A stretch of DNA of 64,000 bases from Unio delphinus (GCA_029339505.1 JAQISU010000036.1:4821001-4885000), one strand, 5' to 3'; positions 47,386 to 55,800 are shown, counted from the first letter of the stretch. Notes: generated by a model from the letters alone, not told the origin. Made by a program: numbers and translations.

Positions 47386-47934
47386 TTATTTTCTGTTCCA
47401 TAATCCGCCGTGGCCGTATTCAAGACAGGACAATTTGACATCTGATAAAAACTCACTTCGTGTTGGTTTCCACGCGTTTTTCTTTCTAGCAAAATGTGCT
47501 GCAATGGATGGTACTGTAAAACAGTTTGCTAATAATTGATCGTCTTCTTCTCCGTCCTCAGAAAACTCACTAGCTAGTTGTTTCATTTGATTCTGCAGTT
47601 CTTCAGTACGGTATAATTCTCCGTTAGGTCTTACAAACTGATCAAATCTGCATTCCTCGTCTGAATTACTATGAAATAGCCACGCTGACACAGGATCGTT
47701 TTTACTCAAATGGTAAATAGCATCAAATAATTTCTGCTCGGTAAAACATTCTTCAGGTCCCAACCCTGCTGGGGATAGATATTTTACGGTTCTATCCCGT
47801 GGAAATATTGTTACTGCAGATGACCACGCGTGCGCGTTATGATCAATAATTTCAATGGGGGTTCCTTTTGATTGATATTTCGATTCGTATAATACTTCAC
47901 CGGTGATTGTTCTTACCGATATTGGAAATCTCAA
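47386..47934 (-). pseudogene. PolB amino-terminal/middle segment
   Basis: 182 codons between an upstream frameshift and an in-frame TAA. By position it should contain the exonuclease and terminal-protein-region domains of a protein-primed PolB, but I do not see convincing DxE or other exonuclease motifs. An acidic patch (SEDGEEDD) lies in the middle. The true junction with the upstream segment is in a T9 run at 48006-48014. Confidence 0.65.
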
Positions 47935-48988
47935 TGATGTTTCTAATTTGGCTATATCCTGAATTGTTGCTCCATGCTCTTTTACCGTGAACTCCCACTC
48001 GGTTATTTTTTTTTCGTCTTAGATCAGTGAGTTTATTCCCCCGGGATGCATTTGTGAAGTGTTCTATTATTCGTGTTGCTACACAATTTAGCCCTGTCGA
48101 ATATTTCATGGGTGCTAGTTTTGAAATATCAGGTTTTTCATTGAGCGGATAGATCCCGTAAACAACTGCTGTGACATGATAAGATCTTTCGTAGTAGGGT
48201 TTATCAATTCCAGTCAAAATTCCCGGTTTGGAATCCTGATTCACGGTGACAGTTTTTTTACCCTTGAGAATGGGTTCAAATTTATCCTTAATAATCCATT
48301 TGCCATTCTCACGGATAATGAATTTGATTCGGAAAAAAAGACTTTTTTCCCCAACACGTGAAATGATCACTGCTGCTTTTTCATCATTCATGGTAGCGTC
48401 AACAACACCATCAATTCGAAATGTTGACCAGCAATAAGATGCTCCATCACGCTTGAATTCATTAAAACAGTCTCTGATGGGTTTATCAAGAATTTTATTC
48501 TTGGGTGTATTAGAAACTATATCAAGATTGAATTGAGCATCCTTCCATGATGATCTCATGTTTCCGTCTCTTGGACGTTTGTTACGTTTTTTGGGTCTAT
48601 CGCGATTAAATCTAGGATTGATTTTTAATAATCTCTTAAACTCTTTCATGTTTCCGTCTATTGTGCGTTTGTTACGCTTTTTGGGTCTATCGATATTAAA
48701 TTTAGGATTGATTTTCAATAATCTCTTAAACTCTTTCATGTTTCCGTCTCTTGGACGTTTGTTACGTTTGTTTCCGTCTATTGGACGTTTTTTGGGTTTA
48801 TCGAGATTAAATCTAGGATTGATTTTTAATAATCTCTTAAACTCTTTCATGTTTCCGTCTCTTGGACGTTTTTGACGTTTTTTTGATTTATCGAGATTAA
48901 ATCTAGGATTGATTTTCAATAATCTCTTGAACTCTCTATCAGCATTGAATTTAGCATTTCTCGAAGTCAATCTCTTGAACTCCTTCAT
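47897..48988 (-). pseudogene. PolB amino-terminal segment with basic tandem repeats
   Basis: Starts at ATG complement 48986-48988. The first 145 or so residues are four to five copies of a basic unit with core MKEFKRLLKINPRFN followed by KKR..RDGN, very rich in Lys and Arg, probably binding DNA and acting as nuclear signals. Then comes a unique region (residues about 150-330) without a domain I recognise. The correct frame is lost at a T9 run (48006-48014) and the last 35 or so codons are out of frame. This is the 5' end of the gene continuing through 45093. Confidence 0.7.
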
Positions 48989-49012
48989 GCTATATAAAAA
49001 ACAAACATTTAA
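48989..49012. promoter_or_regulatory. divergent promoter between PolB and the plus-strand block
   Basis: Only 24 bp separate the two start codons; the gap contains TATATAAAAAA, which could serve as a TATA box. Confidence 0.4.
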
Positions 49013-49408
49013 ATGAAAGTTTTATGTATAATGAATCACTGCAAATGGCTCATGATGGGAAATGTAACCCCGTGTAACAAATCATGCAGAAAAAATGAGT
49101 ACTGTAGGTATCATATGCAAAGTTTTCGACGTGGAAGTCTTGGTCCGTTACCCTGTATTCGATGTGGGGTTGGGGTCAAAGGAAGATCGCAATTGTGTAT
49201 TGACTGTGGTGGTAAGCGATATAGGGAATTGAAGCGTTATTATGATAAAAGAATAAAAAATGGACAATCCATCAGAAATTATGACCCTGAAAAAGCCCTT
49301 GACCCTGACAACATCAAGGATAAAATCATAAGAACCCCGCAAGACTATATCGAAAGATTTTTCAGTGATGTAATTATTGAACCAAACACTGAATTAGACA
49401 AACAATAG
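49013..49408 (+). CDS. cysteine-rich zinc-binding protein
   Basis: 131 residues, starting at ATG 49013 (an alternative ATG lies six codons in). Two Cys clusters are visible: CNKSCRKNEYCRYH near residues 21-34, of a type seen in large DNA viruses (Cys, Gly-rich turn, C...C..H), and CIRCG...CIDCGGKR near residues 48-67, a zinc ribbon. A basic, Tyr-rich helix follows. It is the first gene of the rightward block, just after the divergent promoter, so an early or regulatory DNA/RNA-binding role is possible but unproven. Confidence 0.7.
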   Translation: MKVLCIMNHCKWLMMGNVTPCNKSCRKNEYCRYHMQSFRRGSLGPLPCIRCGVGVKGRSQLCIDCGGKRYRELKRYYDKRIKNGQSIRNYDPEKALDPDNIKDKIIRTPQDYIERFFSDVIIEPNTELDKQ

Positions 49409-49418
49409 AATAGTATAT

Positions 49419-49913
49419 ATGGACCAAGAATTCAGACCACATCCAGTGATTACAAAATATGAAGCATCCAGTGATGGTACTGTCAGAAACCGTAGACTAA
49501 AGAAACCGGTCGGTGTTGTGAATAATCAAGGGTATTTGAAGTTTACTGTTGGAAAGAAAAATTATCTCATTCATCGTTTCGTATTTGAATGTTTTAATGG
49601 ATTGATCAAAGATGGTTTTGTTATTTATCACAAAGATTCTAATCCAAAGAATAATTCTGTATCAAATCTGCAGGCTATCACACTGAGTGAGAATTCCAAA
49701 CGAGGAAGAGCTGGCACTTGCAAAACGGTTTGGAAGAGACCTGTGACATCTTTGAATACAACAACTAATGAAGAAAAAATATTTCAATCATTATATGAAG
49801 CCGGTAAATTTTTCGATATTTGTGGACCGTCAGTACGAAAAGTTGCAGAGGGGGTTTATCGATCGGCTATTTCAAAAAAGACGGGGCAAAAAGTTCAATT
49901 TAGTTATGTCTAA
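49419..49913 (+). CDS. NUMOD/HNH homing-type endonuclease
   Basis: 164 residues. The amino part (YEASSDGTVRNRR) matches the NUMOD4-like DNA-recognition motif, the centre has an HNH_3-type core (LIHRFVFECFNG, then HKDSNPKNNSVSNLQ with catalytic His and Asn), and the end (RPVTSLNTTTNEE then SLYEAGKFF and SVRKVAEG) is a NUMOD1-like helix-turn-helix. This is the layout of phage and giant-virus homing endonucleases. It stands alone, not inside an intron. Its stop overlaps the next start by one base (TAATG). Confidence 0.85.
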   Translation: MDQEFRPHPVITKYEASSDGTVRNRRLKKPVGVVNNQGYLKFTVGKKNYLIHRFVFECFNGLIKDGFVIYHKDSNPKNNSVSNLQAITLSENSKRGRAGTCKTVWKRPVTSLNTTTNEEKIFQSLYEAGKFFDICGPSVRKVAEGVYRSAISKKTGQKVQFSYV

Positions 49914-50314
49914 TGCGTCATAATTTCCAATTAGAGATATGTCATACTTATAGAATAATGAATTCTGAAAAAATGAATAGCATCATAGTTGAAATAGCAA
50001 AATTGAAAAATCAGGATATCAAACTATCAGATGGATTAAATCCTGACCAAATTGTGTCTGATTTTCAGGATATTGAATACGGAGTTAGCACTAACAAGTA
50101 TATGCTACCCAAGAAATATGCACTCATCAAAAAAATTCAGAATTCTATTAAAGACTCTCTTTCATTTTCCAGTGACATCAGTGTGTTCGTTCCGTTGTAT
50201 ACTATCGTAGAGGGAATACGAAAGGAATTAGGTAACGAATACGAATTGAAAAAAGAAGTCAACTCTAAAATTAGAAACCTACGAGCATTAATTCAAGAAA
50301 ATGAACAATTTTGA
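49913..50314 (+). CDS. unknown helical protein
   Basis: 133 residues from ATG 49913 (a later ATG at codon 16 is possible). No family recognised. Lys/Glu/Asn/Ile-rich, predicted mostly helical, with short hydrophobic patches and no membrane segment or Cys cluster. The one-base TAATG overlap with the endonuclease gene suggests coupled expression. The last codon lies in the first unit of the 25-bp repeats downstream. Confidence 0.6.
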   Translation: MRHNFQLEICHTYRIMNSEKMNSIIVEIAKLKNQDIKLSDGLNPDQIVSDFQDIEYGVSTNKYMLPKKYALIKKIQNSIKDSLSFSSDISVFVPLYTIVEGIRKELGNEYELKKEVNSKIRNLRALIQENEQF

Positions 50315-50386
50315 TTGCCCGACCATAATCATTTTTTGATTGCCCGACCATTATCATTTTTTGATTGCCCGATTATTTATCATTTT
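50311..50386. repeat. three 25-bp iterons
   Basis: Units with core GATTGCCCGA...TCATTTTTT begin at 50313, 50338 and 50363; the first overlaps the stop codon of the preceding gene. The T-rich tails could also end transcription. Confidence 0.8.
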
Positions 50387-50409
50387 TTTTAGCCGACCCT
50401 CAGGGGGAT

Positions 50410-50710
50410 GTCAAAAATCGATGGACGATGTGTCAGATTGGTCAAAACTAGAATGTTGAAACTATCAGTATTATTTTATTTATATACAATTTTGATACTT
50501 TCAACATCAATGATAGAGCTGTCAAAACAATCAAATAACACTTCCATGACCGTATCAAAAATCATCCGACATGTCATTGATGGCGAAACTATCAGTATTA
50601 TTTTATTTATATACAATTTTGATACTTTCGCCACACCTGATAGAAGGTGTCTCACGATGAAATAACACTTCCATGACCGTATCAAAAATCATCCGACATG
50701 TCAAGTGTTT
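50410..50710. other. 127-bp tandem repeats with conserved hairpins (non-coding)
   Basis: Two units (50455-50581 and 50582-50708) each begin with a hairpin: arms 50455-50467/50493-50505 and 50582-50594/50620-50632, with a 25-base AT-rich loop. The outer stem changes from GTTG/CAAC to GGCG/CGCC, keeping pairing; an internal C.C mismatch is shared. Each unit ends with a 45-bp block containing CAAAAATCATCCGACATGTCA; a diverged relative of that block is at about 50411-50434. This is the longest gap in the element and could be a replication origin, a structured RNA or a regulatory region. Confidence 0.8.
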
Positions 50711-50742
50711 TGCAATTGAAAAATAGTTTCTGATTTCAAATA

Positions 50743-51795
50743 ATGGTCAATGAAGCATTAACAACCCGATTGGCTCGTGAACGACTGGATGCAATTAAGA
50801 GATTTGTACCAATTCGCGACTCTGTAAGAAATAAACTGCAACAACGACAGAGTTTACAAACTGATTTTGCTCTGGGGTCTGAAGAGTTGTTTAAACCAGT
50901 AACCACAGCAACGAAGGGGGTAGAGCGTGCTTTACTGGGAGATGGTCCCGAGACGGGAAAATCTGTTATTGGTGAACTTGAAAAACTAGCAGCGAAAACT
51001 GAACAAACTGAAAAAACTGATCCGAAAAAAACGACTGTTTCTCTGTTGAATAAATTTACTGATCATGCTAAAATATTAATAAAAAAACCAAGTTTATTGA
51101 AATCAAAGGATTATCAAGCCTTTGGTAATTTTGCTGCTCAAAGCTATAATTCAAAAAAAGATTTTTTAAAGGACGAGTATAAAAATGATAGAATATCAAG
51201 TAATGATTGGTTCGATTATTTGTATAAACTAAATAAAGGGATTGGTCGTTTGAATAAGGATGAGATAGGATACAAGGAATTTAAAAAGGGAATTAGTAAT
51301 TATAAAAGAGAACAAATAGAAGAGCGACAACGAGAAATAGAAGAACGGCAAGAACTAAAACGTCAAACACCAACACGTAGACAAACAAGAAGACAAAAAA
51401 AACAACAACTACCACCTGATGATGATGATGATTTAGAAGAACGACGTCAAACACCAACACGGATACAAAAAAAACAACAACTACCACCTGATGATGATGA
51501 TGATACTCTTGATTATTTACAAACCACGGATACAGACAAACTAGATGAAGCAGCTGGCTATAGCGGAAGTGGATTAGGAAATCCAAGGATTGGAAACATT
51601 TGTCCTGATAGTGTTATCAATGATATATCACGATTAGATGTTCTCATCGGAGGAAAACGAGCTGGAAATAACTCTCCAGAAATAATTAATGAAGCAGCTG
51701 ATATCTGTAGACGGTTATTTGCCGGCGGTATCATGGATATCAAAACCTATCGAGATTTCATTGACGAGTTAGCAAATGGGTATCATAGCGATTAA
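50743..51795 (+). CDS. putative virion-associated protein with acidic/basic repeats
   Basis: 350 residues, no family recognised. The amino half is helical; the middle (about 185-255) is a highly charged coiled coil followed by two copies of a unit with RRQTPTR.QKKQQLPPDDDDD. The carboxyl part has GYSGSGLGNPRIGNICPD and LIGGKR, the latter fitting the adenain consensus (Met/Ile/Leu-X-Gly-Gly then X). Lying just before the virion genes it may be a structural precursor or scaffold (inference). Confidence 0.65.
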   Translation: MVNEALTTRLARERLDAIKRFVPIRDSVRNKLQQRQSLQTDFALGSEELFKPVTTATKGVERALLGDGPETGKSVIGELEKLAAKTEQTEKTDPKKTTVSLLNKFTDHAKILIKKPSLLKSKDYQAFGNFAAQSYNSKKDFLKDEYKNDRISSNDWFDYLYKLNKGIGRLNKDEIGYKEFKKGISNYKREQIEERQREIEERQELKRQTPTRRQTRRQKKQQLPPDDDDDLEERRQTPTRIQKKQQLPPDDDDDTLDYLQTTDTDKLDEAAGYSGSGLGNPRIGNICPDSVINDISRLDVLIGGKRAGNNSPEIINEAADICRRLFAGGIMDIKTYRDFIDELANGYHSD

Positions 51796-51828
51796 ATAAC
51801 AATTGAAAACACTATTGTTTTTATAATA

Positions 51829-52260
51829 ATGATCATCCATTACAATCATGATAAACCAACCCCCGTCTATGTAGTTAATTCACGGTTTCCAGTTTATAAG
51901 GCATACTACGGAGATGGCCTCGGCAATACCATTTTAGGATTCTTTTCAAGAATGGCCCCAAAAGTGATGCCGTTAGCTAAACAGTTATCAATGAAAGCCA
52001 TTGATGTTATTCGTGATAAGGGTATTAGTACTGTTGGAAATCTTGCCGGGAAAGCGTTTTCAACTGCGAAGGATAAAATAACATCATTAGTGGGGCGAAA
52101 AAAGAAACCGTTACCGTCTACAGAAGAAATGCCTGCAAGTGTTAGTAAAATTATAAATAACGCAGTAGATGAAAAATTAGCGTCGATGGTAAATCAAGGA
52201 GACCAAAGCAATATTGCAAACATGATAGCGGGAAGTGGCCTTGAAAAACTACGTCGATGA
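51829..52260 (+). CDS. small minor virion protein with amphipathic helix (pVI/pX-like)
   Basis: 143 residues. After a short amino segment with YGDGLGN comes a stretch ILGFFSRMAPKVMPLAKQ, an amphipathic hydrophobic helix followed by a Lys/Arg-rich region. This resembles the membrane-active or core-binding small proteins encoded next to the capsid genes in Polintons and adenoviruses. IAGSG near the end fits an adenain cleavage site. Function is inferred from position and composition only. Confidence 0.65.
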   Translation: MIIHYNHDKPTPVYVVNSRFPVYKAYYGDGLGNTILGFFSRMAPKVMPLAKQLSMKAIDVIRDKGISTVGNLAGKAFSTAKDKITSLVGRKKKPLPSTEEMPASVSKIINNAVDEKLASMVNQGDQSNIANMIAGSGLEKLRR

Positions 52261-52267
52261 AAATGGA

Positions 52268-52283
52268 AAAATCGTTTACGATT
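52268..52283. other. short inverted repeat upstream of the major capsid gene
   Basis: AAATCGTTTACGATTT could form a 6-bp stem with a 4-base loop 32 bp before the start codon at 52315. Confidence 0.4.
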
Positions 52284-52314
52284 TCACTATTTAGACTCTG
52301 ATAAATAGAATAAA

Positions 52315-53733
52315 ATGTTCAAAAAATCATCTGATCCAGCATTTGATATAGACGCCCCAGTTGGCAAGGATGATTCTGTACGCGATTATCAATATTACGC
52401 CTATCATGCCATAGACTCAAATAGTCGAGCAAGAATTGATCTTCAAGTCCATGATACCAGTAAATACTTTTTGCCCTGTGAAGCATTTATTGAAGTAGAA
52501 GGAGAAATTGTCACAGCTGCTGATACTCCTGCTGTACCAGCACCGTATCCAGCTGGTACTCAAGTCGGTTTTGTCAATAATGGTATTATGGCGTTATTTG
52601 AGAGTGCTAGATATCTCATTGATGGAAAAGAAATTGAGTCCATAGATCGTGATGTTGATGTGGCCACAACAATCATAGGGTTAGCGAGATATTCTGATGA
52701 TTATACAAGATCAGCGGGTCCATCTATGATGTTTGCAAAAGATGGTAAGAATACCGCTGGTGGAAATCCATTTGTTGTAAGACGACCAAAGAATAATGCT
52801 GGCACCGCTAATATTGATGCCGAAGATATGATTATAAACAACGATGTTAATTTCAATCTAGGAGCTGCAACACGAAACGCAATGTTGGGAGTAGGGCGTA
52901 AATCATTTTCATGTGCGATTCCACTGCATCATATTTTTGGATTCTGTAGAAACGTCAGAAAAGTTATCTACGGGGCGAAGCATACAGTATCGCTTGTACG
53001 AAAGAGTGATGATAACGACGCAATTTGGAGGATTCCAGCACACCCAGCTGCAGCACATATAAATGATGATGCCGGTAAAGTCAATTTAACAAAAATATCA
53101 TTGTGGATGCCAGTGTTGACTCCAGCAATCACCGCAGAACAACGACTACTATCATTTATGGACCAAGGAGGAAAGTCGTTGTTGAGTTGGCTAACCGTGA
53201 GTACAGATGTGAAGCAATCAAATATCAACGGGTTATTCACTTGGAACCTAGCATCAAAACAAGGTGTTTCTGCGCCACGTCATATATTTATTGCGTTACA
53301 GGATAACGCACGAGTTGGCAATCAACTCTCCAGTCATATGATATTTGATCAATTAGGTGTGAAAGACGTCTCACTGAGAATAAACGGCCAGCAGGAACCA
53401 TCTGAGGATATACAACTTAATTACACAGCAAATCATATTGCACGAGTTTATCATCGTCTGTTGTCATTTATGGCACGCGATCAAAATGTGGATACTGGTT
53501 TGCAAATATCACAATTTGATTTTAAAAATCTGTATCCGATCTACTACTTCTCACTGGAACATCTCGATTTGACAAGACAGTCAGTTGTTGATATACACTT
53601 TAGAGCTAATGTGACTCGTGGTGCTATTGCTGATTATAGAGCGGTTACTGTCATTCTCAGTGATAAATCAATGCTACTCGAAGGTGTTGGTGGAAGAATG
53701 AGAGTGGTAGATGCCCCAGTAGAAAATCTTTGA
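52315..53733 (+). CDS. major capsid protein (double jelly-roll, hexon-like)
   Basis: 472 residues. Family landmarks in order: an amino strand with a PCEAFIEVEGEI edge, NNGIMALFESARYLIDGKEIESI, the IPLHHIFGFCRNVRKVIYGAKHT segment followed by a DDNDAIWR turn (residues about 200-240), a SLWMPVLTPA strand (about 262), and the last strand VDIHFRANVTRGAIADYRAV..LSDKSM. These match the hexon-like proteins of Polinton/adintovirus elements. It forms the capsid shell as trimers. The frame is intact; it sits among the other virion genes. Confidence 0.82.
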   Translation: MFKKSSDPAFDIDAPVGKDDSVRDYQYYAYHAIDSNSRARIDLQVHDTSKYFLPCEAFIEVEGEIVTAADTPAVPAPYPAGTQVGFVNNGIMALFESARYLIDGKEIESIDRDVDVATTIIGLARYSDDYTRSAGPSMMFAKDGKNTAGGNPFVVRRPKNNAGTANIDAEDMIINNDVNFNLGAATRNAMLGVGRKSFSCAIPLHHIFGFCRNVRKVIYGAKHTVSLVRKSDDNDAIWRIPAHPAAAHINDDAGKVNLTKISLWMPVLTPAITAEQRLLSFMDQGGKSLLSWLTVSTDVKQSNINGLFTWNLASKQGVSAPRHIFIALQDNARVGNQLSSHMIFDQLGVKDVSLRINGQQEPSEDIQLNYTANHIARVYHRLLSFMARDQNVDTGLQISQFDFKNLYPIYYFSLEHLDLTRQSVVDIHFRANVTRGAIADYRAVTVILSDKSMLLEGVGGRMRVVDAPVENL

Positions 53734-53782
53734 ACGATTTTTCTCGATTTTTCATTGAATTAGAATCAATCAATTATATATA

Positions 53783-54322
53783 ATGTCATATAGTGTTATT
53801 AGTGTTACGTTAACTCCTGGTCAAATCAAAAAATTGCAATCAGAATCGGCTAAAAAATGTGGAACCACAATCACGTTGAAACCCAGCCAAATGACTGGTG
53901 GTGAAAATAAATTATCGCTGACAACTCGTCAGGTGAAACATTTCAATGATGCCTTCAAGGATAAAAAGGGAGTTCAGATTACTCTCTCTGCGGCTGCTAT
54001 TAAAAATATGATGAAAACGGGTGGTATATTTCCATTGTTAGCTGCAATACCAGCATTGATTGCAGCAGCAGCCCCAGCGGTGGCTAAAGCAGCAGCGTTA
54101 GGAGCCGTTGGTACTGCAGCAGGAATGGCACTTAAGAAGGCAGCTGGACAAGGATATAAAAAAAAGAGACGATCCGTTCAAGGATTGGGTCTAAGACTAC
54201 CAGGAACCCCGTATTCGTGGTACAGCGGAAAAGGTCTAAGACTACCAGGAACCCCGTATTCATGGTACAGCGGGAGATCCGTTCACGGATCAGGCCTGAG
54301 ACTACCAGGAACGGTTTATTAA
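53783..54322 (+). CDS. adenovirus pVI/pX-like virion protein
   Basis: 179 residues. An amino region rich in Ser/Thr/Lys contains MTGG followed by Glu, a match to the adenain consensus. The centre (about 80-115) is a strongly hydrophobic Ala/Pro/Leu helix (PLLAAIPALIAAAAPAVAKA), typical of small core/membrane-active proteins of adenoviruses and Polintons. It is followed by a basic KKKRRS stretch and three copies of a short tail repeat with GLRLPGTPYSWYSG. Likely a core or entry protein processed by the neighbouring protease. Confidence 0.7.
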   Translation: MSYSVISVTLTPGQIKKLQSESAKKCGTTITLKPSQMTGGENKLSLTTRQVKHFNDAFKDKKGVQITLSAAAIKNMMKTGGIFPLLAAIPALIAAAAPAVAKAAALGAVGTAAGMALKKAAGQGYKKKRRSVQGLGLRLPGTPYSWYSGKGLRLPGTPYSWYSGRSVHGSGLRLPGTVY

Positions 54323-54333
54323 TTCAGAAATCT

Positions 54334-54765
54334 ATGGTTCCCATGTCCAATTTTGATTTAATGGATGCTGCTAAAAAACTAGTGATTAAAAATTTCAGAG
54401 GTGTTTTTATGAAAGATCAATTACCACATCAACCAAACAAAACTGAAACCGGTATTATTAATCTCGATAACAGCACCGGACCTGGAACTCACTGGGTTGC
54501 ATACGCTATTGATCCACGTGGGATTGTCTATTTTGATTCATGTGGATTAGCCCCACCAAAATAATTTATGCGGTATATAAAAACCCTTCCAATGAAGACT
54601 TGGTATTCTACGCTACCAACACAACAAATCAATGACCCACCAATATGCGGCAGTGAAGTATTAAATGTCCTTGACGCTATTTCAGCATCTAGAAAACCAC
54701 CTCATATTGTCGTAAATGACTACACCAGCAATCGCTTTTTAGAGAGAGAAAGAGTTTTACAATAA
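54334..54765 (+). pseudogene. adenain-type cysteine protease with in-frame stop
   Basis: From ATG 54334 the frame runs through GTHWVAYAI (catalytic His) and VYFDSCGLAPP (acidic residue), then hits TAA at 54562-54564. The same frame resumes at once and reaches ICGSEVLNVLDAI with the catalytic Cys, ending at TAA 54763-54765. Together the parts cover a normal-size maturation protease of the adenovirus/Polinton type, which cuts capsid and core precursors. The single stop falls between the catalytic residues, so only readthrough would give activity. The fibre-like gene begins one base after it. Confidence 0.8.
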
Positions 54766-54766
54766 C

Positions 54767-55795
54767 ATGATTGATATTTGGGGAAGACCTCAGAAACCCA
54801 AACCCGATGACACTGCAACTCCTGATTCTATCAAGGATATACAAAAAAAAATTAAAGATGAAATCGCTGAGACGTTGAACTTAACAAGTGTTGACCCGAA
54901 TGAAATAGTTGTATTTCAAGACAAACAGGGTAAATTGAAATCCAGTAATATTTCTCTGGATGATATTTTGGTTAAACAACAAAACGCAATCGAGAACACC
55001 GTTGCGTTATTTTCCGATCAGGGTAAATTGAAAACCAGTAATATTTCTCTGGATGATATTTTGGTCAAACAACAAAATGCAATCGAGAACACCGTTGCGT
55101 TATTTTCCGATCAGGGTAAATTGAAAACCAGTAATATTTCTCTGGATGATATTTTAGTTAAACAACAAAATGCAATCGAGGATACTATCGCGTTATTTTC
55201 CGATCAGGGTAAACTCAAACCGGGTGTACTTTTTTCGACGATTACAGATCGATTTAAAACTCTTAACGATTCTGCGTTAGAACTAGCAACACTTCAATCT
55301 AAAACCGAAGAACACATAAAACAGTTTACCGCATTTCGTAGAAATATCATTGATAAATTTATTGGAACTACATTCGATAAAATTGAACTAAAACTCCCTG
55401 ATATTAAAAAATCCATCGATGAGACGAAAAACTTCATCGAAGCCGTCAAAGGTGATCTTTCGAGGATGATAACAGTTATTGAAAAAACAAAAATTCCTCA
55501 TGAGAAAACCAACAACGTGGTATACACAATCCAACACGGATCATTTGAGTGGACACCTGAAAACAACAAATTAGACATCACTGCAACAGTTAAGGGTATT
55601 TATCGATTAACAATAGTGAGAACGACTCAATTTAATATTTCATCGTCCAGTTCATCCGGGGTCAATAATACGATTTCAACGATCATCGACAAGGATACAA
55701 CTGAACAGTTCACGTTAATAGCTACTGATAAAAATTTGGTTAGGGTTACAACAACGTGGTATGTGGAATTCGTAGCGGATTTAAGTAAATCGTAA
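54767..55795 (+). CDS. fibre-like protein with shaft-type repeats
   Basis: 342 residues. The amino end (MIDIWGRPQKP) resembles the conserved anchor seen at the start of fibre-like proteins in Polinton-type elements. Three to four copies of a 31-residue unit with core GKLKTSNISLDD and a Gln/Asn-rich helix follow (residues about 50-150; DNA units start near 55016, 55109 and 55202), then a coiled-coil region (about 160-245), and a globular beta-rich carboxyl domain with a SSSSSS turn (about 250-342). The plan, anchor, shaft, coiled coil and head, suggests a receptor-binding spike, though the host receptor is unknown. The DNA repeats are nearly identical, hence recently expanded. Confidence 0.65.
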   Translation: MIDIWGRPQKPKPDDTATPDSIKDIQKKIKDEIAETLNLTSVDPNEIVVFQDKQGKLKSSNISLDDILVKQQNAIENTVALFSDQGKLKTSNISLDDILVKQQNAIENTVALFSDQGKLKTSNISLDDILVKQQNAIEDTIALFSDQGKLKPGVLFSTITDRFKTLNDSALELATLQSKTEEHIKQFTAFRRNIIDKFIGTTFDKIELKLPDIKKSIDETKNFIEAVKGDLSRMITVIEKTKIPHEKTNNVVYTIQHGSFEWTPENNKLDITATVKGIYRLTIVRTTQFNISSSSSSGVNNTISTIIDKDTTEQFTLIATDKNLVRVTTTWYVEFVADLSKS

Positions 55796-55800
55796 TTGAA

